24,228 bases of DNA from Zelonia costaricensis (lineage: Eukaryota; Euglenozoa; Kinetoplastea; Trypanosomatida; Trypanosomatidae): contig JASAOO010003131.1 of assembly GCA_030849075.1 (NCBI GenBank), forward strand, positions 1 through 24,228, read 5' to 3'. Positions 16,930-24,228 of the stretch are shown here, piece by piece (within the stretch, counting starts at the first letter, position 1; each line of letters starts with the position of its first letter). The translations under genes were made by a program, and so were the position numbers. A model generated the notes under the pieces. It saw only the letters and a program-made list of their open reading frames with translations. It did no database searches and had not been told where the DNA came from.

Positions 16930-18213
16930 TCAGCGGCGGTTGCTCCGTCGCTCGTTTTCGATCTTGACCGCCGCAGCAGCAGCCCCCACCGCCCGCATCG
17001 CGGTGAGCACCTCCCCGTGTGCCGGGTTGGCCGCGCGGATGAGCGAGAAGGCCTCTACGCGGGCGCGCAGCACCCCCTCCGCCATCTCCAAGATTCGCTG
17101 CTCGACCTCGGCCGCCGCGTCGGCGCTAGCGTTGCCGTCCGCGTTGCCCACCGGCACGGCGGTCTTGACGCGCCGGTCTGCGCGGTAGAGCAGCGGCACG
17201 GCGTCCGCCTCGGTCCGGCGCTGGCGCTCGTCGCGGTACGCTGCCTGCGGGTCGTACGACAGCGAGGCGAGCTGCGCCACGGCCGCCGTGAGAGCCGCGG
17301 AGCAGCCATGGCAGGTGCGCGTGGCAGAGGCGAAAGGGAAGGAGAGCGACAGGGACAGGGGCCAGAAGTGCTGCTGCAGGAGCGCCCAGAGCGGGGCGTC
17401 ACGCGCACTCTGCACCACCCGCACCGGCAGCTCGTAGTACCGGTGGGCGTGCATGCCAAAGTCCTTCAAGCGATTCGCCGGTGCCTGCCCGTAGCCGTCG
17501 TCGGGGGTGCCCTTTACATTTGTCCGTGCTGTGGCGGTGGCCGTCGACGCCGAGCCCCGCGCGTCGCCATCCCCGCCTCTGCTGCGCGTCGCCGACGACT
17601 CTGCCGCGCCCTCCGCTTGAGCCTCCGGCAGCTGTCCTTCGGGGTAGGTGCGAAAGGCCTTCATCGAGAACTCGCCCGTGCGCAGCGTCTCGACAGGGTC
17701 GATGACGAGGGCCACCCACGGGTCCTGCATGCGCTGACTGCCCTGCTGCGTCGTCACGTCGATGCCGGAGAGGAAGCAGGAGTACCCCGGGTGGGTGTGG
17801 TACCACCCGACGCACCCCGGCTCCGCCTTGCCGAGGCGGCGGTGGTACTCGAGGTAGTTGGCCATGTAGATCTGCGAGCCCTCCGTCATGCTGCACTCCA
17901 CCTCCGAGGCAGCCACCGGCAGGCTGAAGCTGTCCGTCAGCACGAGCTCGCGCTCATTGAAGTGGCCGATGAGCAGCCCCATCACTTCGAACCAGTTGAA
18001 GCGGCCCTGTGAGACATCGGGGCACCCGCGCGTGCCGTGCAGGAACATCTTCACCGTCGCCGCCAGCGAGACGGAGACGGACGTGAAGTAGTTGATGTCG
18101 GTGCGCCACGGCTTCTGCCGCCGCGCTGCATCCATGTGCGCCAGATCCGGCACCCAGTGCGCGTCCGACACCGTCGGCACGCTGCCCCACGCATTGGGCT
18201 TTGCGGTGGACAT
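16930..18213 (-). CDS. CSN5: COP9 signalosome subunit 5 (JAMM/MPN+ metalloprotease)
   Basis: A 427-residue protein. The MPN+ domain covers about residues 38-195. The JAMM zinc motif is complete: E76 in EVMGLLIG, then H139 and H141 in GWYHTHPGYSCFLSGID, with S149 and D152. E104, in the loop that in CSN5 blocks the zinc site until the complex binds a neddylated cullin, is also present. Features that favour CSN5 over the proteasome subunit Rpn11 are LTDSFSLPV, the AFRTYPEG motif (187-194) and FGMHAHRYYELPV (about 246-258). CSN5 removes Nedd8 from cullins, controlling cullin-RING ubiquitin ligases in nucleus and cytoplasm. A low-complexity insertion (about 196-240) and a longer Ala-rich C-terminus are lineage features. 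The C-terminal helix region (about 360-420) would join the signalosome helical bundle. The start matches a short leader after an acceptor at 18251-18250. Confidence 0.93.
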   Translation of the reverse strand: MSTAKPNAWGSVPTVSDAHWVPDLAHMDAARRQKPWRTDINYFTSVSVSLAATVKMFLHGTRGCPDVSQGRFNWFEVMGLLIGHFNERELVLTDSFSLPVAASEVECSMTEGSQIYMANYLEYHRRLGKAEPGCVGWYHTHPGYSCFLSGIDVTTQQGSQRMQDPWVALVIDPVETLRTGEFSMKAFRTYPEGQLPEAQAEGAAESSATRSRGGDGDARGSASTATATARTNVKGTPDDGYGQAPANRLKDFGMHAHRYYELPVRVVQSARDAPLWALLQQHFWPLSLSLSFPFASATRTCHGCSAALTAAVAQLASLSYDPQAAYRDERQRRTEADAVPLLYRADRRVKTAVPVGNADGNASADAAAEVEQRILEMAEGVLRARVEAFSLIRAANPAHGEVLTAMRAVGAAAAAVKIENERRSNRR

Positions 18214-19461
18214 CTCGGCGACGGAGTGAGTCCGCGACCCAGCTACGCTCTCGTCAAACGAAGGAGAAGGCGGCGTGGGTGGGGGTGGGGGGGAGCGCCG
18301 TTACAGTCAAGTGCAGTCGCGGGGTGTGTGTGTGAGGAAGAGAGAGAGCGTGACCAACTCCCCGGATGTCGGAAAGGACCAAATCCTCTTTTTCTTTTTG
18401 GGGGGTGGATTCGAGTTAGTCGTCTGAAAGTGGGGCCTTTCTTGGTGGTACCTGTGACACCTGCGAGTGGCCTGTCCGCTCTTTCGCTTCTCTGCAGTGT
18501 GTATGTGTCTGTGTGCCCTGTGGTTGTGGGGCGCTTGAATCACCTGGACGGCAGCTGGAGAAGGAAAAAACCAAGATGAGTGCAACTTGTGTGAGCAGGG
18601 CGATATGGCGTGAGTTGACGAGCAGCCGCGATTGCTGTGGCGCCCGAGGTGCGGGCCGAGGGGAAGGGCGGCAGACAAGATGGAGAAAAAGAGAGCGCGC
18701 AGCACGAGCAGAATTTGTGCAAAAACGGCGGACACGTTGGCGGAGAGGCACGCGCGAAGGTACCAGCAAACGGCACTTGGCCAAAAAAGGGAAAACAGGC
18801 GACACGGCCGCGCAGACCAAAGCACCCGTTCACATCCTCCTTCTCCTTGTGTTCCCATTAACACTGAAGCTTGCGACGGCGATGCGACACCGTTCCTTGA
18901 CTGAGATCAGGCACACGCACACGGATTCACCCAGGTACGAAGAAAAAGCTCGAGCACGTAATATCCGCAACTGCGCAGTACAACAGCGGAAAACACGAAC
19001 TCGAAAGGTATGCGCTGCGGCGTATCATGGGTTCGTTTCTCCTGAGTGGCGCGGTCGCGTGTGCGTGTGCGCGTGTGTGGTGAAGCGGTGTTTCGCTTAC
19101 GCTCTCAGTACTTACGTGATCGTCTCCTTTTTAGTTGTAGTTTTTCTCTTTTGCTCCCTCTGTGTCGAGGCTTTGGTTAGTCGTTCAGATTACCCGGTCA
19201 AGCGTCTTCGTTGCATGTCGATGATGCAGTCCCACTCCGTCCCCCTTCTGGCTGTGCGACTGCGACATGAGAAACAAGATACCGCCACGAAGGCCGGCAC
19301 GTGGTCTAGGCGTGCTCTTGCTTCATGTCTCACCACTGCCGCAGGGAGGAAAGGGAAGGGGGGACGCTGCTCACGACGCCGCATTAATCGCAGACACACT
19401 CGTGCAAATCACCGCACAACATCCAGTGATGCATCTTGTTGTGCGCCGCTGGACCTGCAGC
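18214..19461. other. Spacer between the unknown 238-residue protein gene and CSN5 (1.25 kb)
   Basis: This holds T5-C-T5-G6 (18389-18405), T-rich DNA on the plus strand around 19125-19160, and CA-rich DNA near 18911-18925. Frames on both strands (for example plus 18513-19562) lack family resemblance. No gene is seen. Confidence 0.6.
18250..18298 (-). promoter_or_regulatory. Spliced-leader acceptor for CSN5
   Basis: On the minus strand a C-rich tract (CTCCCCCCCACCCCCACCC, then CCTTCTCCTTCG) precedes TTTGACGAG with the first AG at 18251-18250 and another two bases on. The leader would be 34-36 nt without an ATG. Confidence 0.55.
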
Positions 19462-20178
19462 TCAGCGCTGCGCCAGCAGCACCACCTGCTCCTGTGTCAG
19501 AAACGTCTGCTGCAGTCCGTGCAGGCGGACGAGGAAGCGGCGGTTGCCTTGGTACCGCTTGACCGACCCGCTGCTGCCAGAGGAGCCGACCGTCGTGGCC
19601 ATGTCCTCGGCCACGACAGACAGCGCCTGCACGTTGCCGCCCGAGTGAAAGAGCAGCGGAGCGCGAAACTGCACGGTGCTGCCGACGGTGGCGGACACCG
19701 CGGAGGAGGAACCCGCAGATTCCGACTGGCGGGACTTGCGCGTCGCCGCCGCAGACCCGCGCCCACCGTCGCGGACTCCGTTGCCGTTGTTGCTGCTGCT
19801 CCCCGGTGTGGTGTCGGGGTTGTGGCTGAAGTTGCAGCTCGCCAGTGTCGCAGCCTTCAATGCAGGCGCCGTCGCCTCGATCGAGTCCTGCAAGTGCGCC
19901 AGGAGGGTGACGCGAACGGCGCCGCGCTTATGCGCCGATTTCGACGCTTCAGTCGCCGCGGCGGTGCCGCTGCTCTCGCCGCTGCCGCCGTCCTCCTCCA
20001 GTTCCTCCAGAAACGTGATGCCCGTCACCATGGCGCGGAACTGGTTCTTAGAAAACGCGTTGGTACTCGCCGCGGCTGCAGAGGTGTCGTCGGTAGCGGC
20101 GTTTTGCGGTGCCTGGGCGAGCTTCAGCTCCTCGCCAGGCCGCAGCTCCATGACGAAGGGGGTATCGATTGCGGGCAT
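19462..20178 (-). CDS. Protein of unknown function, possibly with a nucleoplasmin-like core
   Basis: From the ATG at 20178 this encodes 238 residues. I do not recognise it with confidence. The segments likely to be structured are FVMELRPGEELKLAQ (8-22), FRAMVTGITFLEELEED (47-63), AVRVTLLAHLQDSIEATAP (87-105), VQFRAPLLFHSGGNVQALSVV (about 169-189) and RRFLVRLHGLQQTFL (about 213-227). They are separated by Ala/Ser/Gly-rich linkers. The opening 'ELRPGEEL' strand and the order of short beta strands recall the nucleoplasmin-like domain of histone chaperones and nuclear FKBPs, but the acidic tail of that family is absent and this is a weak guess. No signal peptide or membrane helix. The frame is open to an ATG at 20577, but that part lies upstream of a pyrimidine tract and acceptor, so the shorter start is preferred. 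Confidence 0.65.
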   Translation of the reverse strand: MPAIDTPFVMELRPGEELKLAQAPQNAATDDTSAAAASTNAFSKNQFRAMVTGITFLEELEEDGGSGESSGTAAATEASKSAHKRGAVRVTLLAHLQDSIEATAPALKAATLASCNFSHNPDTTPGSSSNNGNGVRDGGRGSAAATRKSRQSESAGSSSAVSATVGSTVQFRAPLLFHSGGNVQALSVVAEDMATTVGSSGSSGSVKRYQGNRRFLVRLHGLQQTFLTQEQVVLLAQR

Positions 20179-20246
20179 GCCCAATGCAGCACACGAGCAC
20201 ACGCGTGTGAACGTATGGTCGAGTTCACGTGTGGGGATGCTTCTTT

Positions 20247-20287
20247 CTACCGGCGCATGTTGGCGAATGGGGGTGGGGAGTAGAGAA
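20247..20287 (-). promoter_or_regulatory. Spliced-leader acceptor for the unknown 238-residue protein
   Basis: CTTCTCTACTCCCCACCCCC on the minus strand is followed by ATTCGCCAACATGCGCCGGTAG with AG at 20248-20247, the first AG after the tract. The 68-nt leader has no ATG, which supports 20178 as the start. Confidence 0.55.
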
Positions 20288-20375
20288 GCGTGCAAGAGAA
20301 AGGGGAGCGCCGAACAGCCCCGGTGCACACGAGAGAGGTGGCGAAGGCGAAATGTGTTGAATGCGAAGCGCGAAG

Positions 20376-20404
20376 GGCGGCGGGCGGCGGCGGCGGCGGC
20401 GGCG
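20376..20404. repeat. (GGC)n repeat
   Basis: A near-perfect run of GGC triplets on the plus strand (GCC in the transcript) about 90 bases upstream of the predicted acceptor of the unknown gene. Confidence 0.8.
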
Positions 20405-21083
20405 AACGAGAGGGGAAACAAAAGGGTTGAGTTGCATAGCGTGACATGGGCTTCTTGCTCGCATGCACGAGCGAGAAGAGCCGCTCGACACGCGCTGATT
20501 GAACACTGAATGCTCGGGGCCTTGAGGCACTCAAGAGTGGCGAGGCTGCCGAGCTGACGCAGCGCATCCGCAGACACTCACGTCTGTGATTCTGTAGCTG
20601 CCTCAACCCACAGCAGCGGGACCGTCCCCGCAGTTTTCAACTTCACCGCTGTTCTTTTCCGTTTGTTAGCGTCCCTGCACGCGTGTGTGCCGAGCACGTC
20701 TGTCCGAAAACCACGAGAGACAGCGTGTGTGAGTGTGCGTGTCTGACGAGTTGGGGAAGCTCAGGGGAGCGTGGGGGGGGGGAACATGCAGGGAACAACT
20801 GTGTGTGAGATGATCAAAGCGGAAGACAAGACGGGTCCAACTTTGAGGGAGCCGCACCGCATCCGAACCGCCGAAGAGAGAGGGAAATGGGCACGTGCCG
20901 CTTATCCCTGTCGAGCGGGGAGGTGGTGACGTGTAAAGACAACGTAACCAGGATGAAGAGAGGCGCAGAGAAAGCGAACATGATAGAGGGTGTGCACAAG
21001 ACCACTTGAGCGTCGCGTCACACACGCATACACACAAGTGAGATACACGCACATCTTCACACCTGGCACAGAGACGCAAACAA

Positions 21084-21086
<3 letters not shown>

Positions 21087-21129
<43 letters not shown>

Positions 21130-21138
21130 AGAGAGAGA
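21087..21138. repeat. (CA)20(GA)6 compound microsatellite
   Basis: Twenty CA units (21087-21126) followed directly by six GA units (21127-21138); the longest dinucleotide repeat in the window. In the transcript it reads (TC)6(TG)20. Confidence 0.92.
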
Positions 21139-21980
21139 ACCACACAGAGACGAGCTGCGTACGCAAGCGCAGAACGAAACGGAAAACGGAAGGCCCAGGC
21201 AAGACGCAAGCCAAACTACAGGAATGTAAAAAAAAAGGAGAACACAGGGGTCGATGGCGTGTTTGAGTGATGCAGAGCAGATGCAAGCGCGACGTCTCAT
21301 TACCGTAAGACGCGCGCAGAGACCCCTCACCCGTGAAGCGGCTTGCGAACCGAAAACTAGCTCCCCCACCGCGGCGAGGCTTGAGAAACGAACAGAAGAA
21401 AAGTGGGGTTTGCGCATGACTGAAATACCTCGAAAAGTGTGAACACAAACTCTTCAACTCTCTCACACACTCACGCAGAAGCATAGCTCGGGGCCGCACG
21501 TGAGCAACATCGGGGTCACTTCACCGCCCCATCGAGTTCGATACGTGTTTCCTCTTGCTTTCCCTGTCCTCTCCCGTTCCCTTTGGTGTTCTGCATCCGC
21601 CTTTTGCCGCGACGCACGCACGAACGCCAGCGCGGCGATGCACGTGCACCGTGCACGTTTGCGGTCGGCGCCAACTGACAGCAACGAGGAGGGTACAGCT
21701 GGGTGCGCCTTGACGGGGGGGAGCTGCAAGGAAACACACTGCAAGTGAAGGGGGAGCTTGTGACATACATAGACACACACGAGGTCGTCACGACTTCAAC
21801 CATACGCCGCCAACATACAAGGCAATCAAAACCAAAAAGGACGCGCGCCACCGCGGGCCCGTGGAAGGACACAAGGCTTTGGAAAACCAAGAAAACAGTG
21901 CGCGTTCTCCTCTCCACTGGATAGCGCGCTCAGCTCAGAAGGCGAATCGACGGAGAAGACGTCGGTGCGAGGACGCGAAC

Positions 21981-22000
21981 AGGGGAGGGGAGGGGAGGGG
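21981..22000. repeat. (AGGGG)4 array, G-quadruplex-capable
   Basis: Four perfect AGGGG units, continued by AGGGAAGGGA and further G runs to about 22040. Four G4 tracts with single-base loops is a strong quadruplex pattern on the plus (template) strand. It lies about 320-340 bases downstream of the kinase stop codon. Confidence 0.85.
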
Positions 22001-22321
22001 AGGGAAGGGACTGGGAGGATGGAAGGGAGGGGGGGAGGGCGGAGGACCAGTGTCCTGTAAGCAGGCGCACAACGACCAAGCTCACAAACGGTAAAAGATG
22101 GGAAAAAAGAGCATCACGCGCCAAGAGAAAACGAAAGCGACAAGGGGAGTAGGGGGCGGGAAGAGGGGGACACGCTGTCTCCATGCACCCGCGCACAGAC
22201 ACTGGCGAACACCAGAAGAAAACAGAAAGCGACAAAAACAGTGCGGCACCAAGACGAGGGAGGACACAAAGAGGAACGGAGTCTGTGACGCAGAAGAGGA
22301 GCCACGGCGTCCGCGCATTCA

Positions 22322-24202
22322 TCAAAACTGGAGCAGACACTCCGTCATGATGTCCGTGAGGCGCCCGCCTACGGTTTCCGCCGTAGGACGTTTCAGTGGA
22401 TTGTAAGAAAGCAGGTCGACAATGAGCTCCGCCAGGCTCTCCGAGTAGCCACGCCCGGTCACCGCCCCGCGCACGCACTGGCCCAGTGTGACGCCGCTGT
22501 TGCCGCTGCCCGACACCACCGACGGCGCGTCCGAGCGGCGGCCGCCGATGGCGCTGGAGGAGTAGGACTCCATGGCGCACAGGTCGTCCGGCGTGGCCCA
22601 GCAGTCCGCGTTCAGCAGATCGAGGTTGTGCGTGTTGGGGTTCTCGATCATGGGAAAGTCCGGTAGCACCGTCAGCACAAAGAGAAACACGCCAAGACTC
22701 CACATGTCCGACGACGGCATCAGCCGCTCCACTTTCAGCGTCTCCGGCGCCATGTACGCGGTGGTGCCCAGCGAGGACTGCACCGCCTCCTGGTACCCGC
22801 CAAGCACCTCGTGGCTGGCGTCAAGGTCCATGAGCACGATCTGCTGCTTGTTGTTGTAGAACATGACATTCTCGACCTTGAGGTCGCCGTGAACGATGGG
22901 CGGGTTGCGCTCATGTAGAAAGGCGAGGGCGAGGGTGAGCTGCAGGGCAACGGAGCAGATGAAATTCTCCTCCAGTCGGTCCCCACTGAAGTTGCGGATC
23001 ATTGCGGCGACATCGTTTTCTTGGTAGTATGGCATGCAGATGCACACCGTGCGGTGGTCCGGCTTGAGCTGTACCGCCAGGTACTCAACGAGGTGGGGGT
23101 GTCGCATGACGGTCATGAAGCGCACCGACTTCTGGTACTCGGCTAGCGCCTGTGCGTCGCTGTTGAAGCGCATCGACTTGAGCACAACCTTCTTCAGCCG
23201 CGCGTCTCGGAACAGGTGCTCGCTGACAAAGCGGTACGCCGCGCTCGACGGGCCGGCCTGCGCCACCTCTTCGGTTGTGGGTTGAACCACGTCCATCAAG
23301 ACTACCACACCCTGCGCACCCTCGCCTAGTGGGCGCGGCGACGCCAGGTTCTGCATGAGCCCCGAGTCGCCGCACAGCATCCCCAGCACCTCGTCGTCCG
23401 TGAAGACGCCGTACTCGACGCCGGAGCCTTTCTTGTGCGTGCTCATGTGCTCGCGCAGCTCCTGTTTCAGCAGCACAAACCCGCAGTGCTTGCACTGCAT
23501 CGCAGAGGCGCGGTGGATCGTTTGAATAGCGGAGAGCGAGATCGCGCTGGCAAACCGCTCCGACCGGTCGTGCCAGACGATCTTGGTGTTGTCGTCCGAG
23601 TAGCCGAGCACCGTGCCGTACGAGGTGTAGCTCGTCGGCGCGCCATCGTCGCCGAGCGACGGCGCAGCGCCCACCACGGCGGCGGCGGCGGCCGACAGGA
23701 TGGGCCTGAACACCACCGCCACAAAGCGGCTCTTCATCTCCGCCAGGACGAACTGCGGCTGTAGGCCCTTGCCAAAGAAGACGAGGCGCCGGCCCGTGGT
23801 GGGGTTGACCGGCTCGGCAAGCAGCGGCATCGGCCACCCAATCTCCCGCGGAGACGGGCGAGCCACGACGGACGGCGGAGAGAGGGTGCTGTGGGGGCGG
23901 CCCGCGACGTGCGGGGTGAAGATGTACTCGATCAGTTGCCGTGCCCCGAGCGCCTCTGGCGGAAGCGGCTTCTCGTACGTGTCCGAGTGCCGGTGCAGCG
24001 CGTTGGACCCCGCCATCTCGCCAGAACCAAAGCTCTGTGTGACAGGCGACGTCGCCATAGTACGCATGACGCCGGGCTGCAAGGTGCCGTACTGCGGCGC
24101 AGCATCGCTGTTGCGGTAGCCCGCCCGCGGCTGCTGCTGCGGTAGGTACGGGCTCGCGGGCTGCGAGCCGTCCAGCGTGTGCGGCGCGAAGGGGGGCAGC
24201 AT
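22322..24202 (-). CDS. Protein kinase with C2H2-type zinc finger, divergent active site
   Basis: 626 residues from the ATG at 24202, but the frame is open to the window edge with no acceptor visible in the last 26 bases, so the true start may lie outside. The N-terminus (1-85) is Pro/Ser/Gln-rich and likely disordered. C237, C240, H252 and H256 form a C2H2-like finger. The kinase domain runs from about 289 to 620. It has a glycine loop PLGEGAQGVV (G293, G295, G298), K342, likely helix-C E355, HGDLKVEN (438-445) with catalytic D440 and N445, DLD (459-461) in place of DFG, APE (485-487), D499 and R605. All residues needed for ATP and phosphotransfer are present, so it is probably active. HGD instead of HRD suggests it does not depend on activation-loop phosphorylation in the usual way. 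A Ser/Gly-rich insertion (about 545-572) lies in the C-lobe. I cannot assign it to a named kinase family. Confidence 0.85.
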   Translation of the reverse strand: MLPPFAPHTLDGSQPASPYLPQQQPRAGYRNSDAAPQYGTLQPGVMRTMATSPVTQSFGSGEMAGSNALHRHSDTYEKPLPPEALGARQLIEYIFTPHVAGRPHSTLSPPSVVARPSPREIGWPMPLLAEPVNPTTGRRLVFFGKGLQPQFVLAEMKSRFVAVVFRPILSAAAAAVVGAAPSLGDDGAPTSYTSYGTVLGYSDDNTKIVWHDRSERFASAISLSAIQTIHRASAMQCKHCGFVLLKQELREHMSTHKKGSGVEYGVFTDDEVLGMLCGDSGLMQNLASPRPLGEGAQGVVVLMDVVQPTTEEVAQAGPSSAAYRFVSEHLFRDARLKKVVLKSMRFNSDAQALAEYQKSVRFMTVMRHPHLVEYLAVQLKPDHRTVCICMPYYQENDVAAMIRNFSGDRLEENFICSVALQLTLALAFLHERNPPIVHGDLKVENVMFYNNKQQIVLMDLDASHEVLGGYQEAVQSSLGTTAYMAPETLKVERLMPSSDMWSLGVFLFVLTVLPDFPMIENPNTHNLDLLNADCWATPDDLCAMESYSSSAIGGRRSDAPSVVSGSGNSGVTLGQCVRGAVTGRGYSESLAELIVDLLSYNPLKRPTAETVGGRLTDIMTECLLQF

Positions 24203-24228
24203 CGCAGACGAGCCTTTTGGGCCCGAGG

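Larger units (their letters stand above)
20179..22321. other. Spacer between the kinase gene and the unknown gene (2.1 kb), no convincing gene
   Basis: Minus-strand frames such as 20666-21499 are dominated by Cys-Val runs from a (CA)20 repeat and match nothing known. Other contents are (GGC)n at 20376-20404, (GA)6 after the (CA)20, and a G-rich AGGGG array at 21981-22000. It is presumably a long 3' untranslated region of the kinase mRNA plus the leader of the next gene. Confidence 0.55.

Noticed and set aside
16660..18012. 450-residue plus-strand open frame
   Set aside because: Antisense to CSN5, which has unmistakable JAMM motifs on the other strand.
16930..18213. Proteasome subunit Rpn11 as identity of the JAMM protein
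   Set aside because: AFRTYPEG, the conserved gating E104 and the FGMHAHRYYELPV segment fit CSN5, and the post-MPN region lacks Rpn11-like sequence.
20179..20577. N-terminal extension of the unknown protein to 371 residues
   Set aside because: It lies upstream of the pyrimidine tract and AG at 20248-20247; the leader downstream of it has no other ATG.
20666..21499. 277-residue minus-strand frame in the large spacer
   Set aside because: Its core is a Cys-Val run from the (CA)20 repeat and the rest is Ser/Phe/Leu-rich translation of pyrimidine DNA.
1..24228. tRNA, rRNA, snoRNA or CRISPR features
   Set aside because: I saw no cloverleaf with conserved arm sequences, no rRNA stretches and no spaced direct repeats. 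The CA/TG runs are simple microsatellites.

Overview
This window is a stretch of nuclear chromosome from a trypanosomatid protist, most likely of the Leishmania/Leptomonas/Crithidia group. The evidence is a GC-rich, intron-less sequence in which every credible gene lies on the minus strand, like part of one polycistronic transcription unit. The genes are separated by 0.7-2.2 kb spacers rich in (CA/TG)n repeats, G/C homopolymers and polypyrimidine tracts followed by AG, as expected for spliced-leader trans-splicing. Several proteins also carry kinetoplastid-type low-complexity Ala/Ser insertions. Species and chromosome cannot be fixed from the sequence alone.

In transcription order (right to left) the genes are as follows. 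A C2H2-finger protein kinase lies at 24202-22322 and its start may be outside the window. A 238-residue protein of unknown function follows at 20178-19462, and may carry a nucleoplasmin-like fold. Next come CSN5, the JAMM metalloprotease of the COP9 signalosome (18213-16930), and a SETD3/Rubisco-LSMT-type SET-domain methyltransferase (15984-13672). An ISCA1-type A-type iron-sulfur assembly protein with a mitochondrial presequence lies at 12820-11927. A large protein follows at 10703-8682, with an N-terminal domain resembling that of BILBO1, one canonical EF-hand and a C-terminal Cys/His cluster. A membrane-anchored spermidine-synthase/METTL13-like methyltransferase lies at 7954-6119. Last is a tandem pair of PIN-like (auxin efflux carrier/Mem_trans family) transporters, one complete (4720-2393) and one cut by the window edge (238-1).

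The genes do not form a pathway. As is usual in trypanosomatids, co-transcription does not imply a shared function, and regulation is expected at trans-splicing, mRNA stability and translation. For the ISCA, SET, unknown and CSN5 genes, polypyrimidine/AG positions helped choose start codons and showed that some longer open frames extend into untranslated leader or spacer sequence.

I found no unmistakable new multi-gene system. The points most worth checking are the BILBO1-like/EF-hand/Cys-His protein, a possible second trans-splice site in the ISCA gene that would remove its presequence, an HGD/DLD-type kinase carrying a zinc finger, a SET domain with Tyr in place of the usual Asn-His histidine, and a perfect hairpin in the leader of the complete transporter gene.
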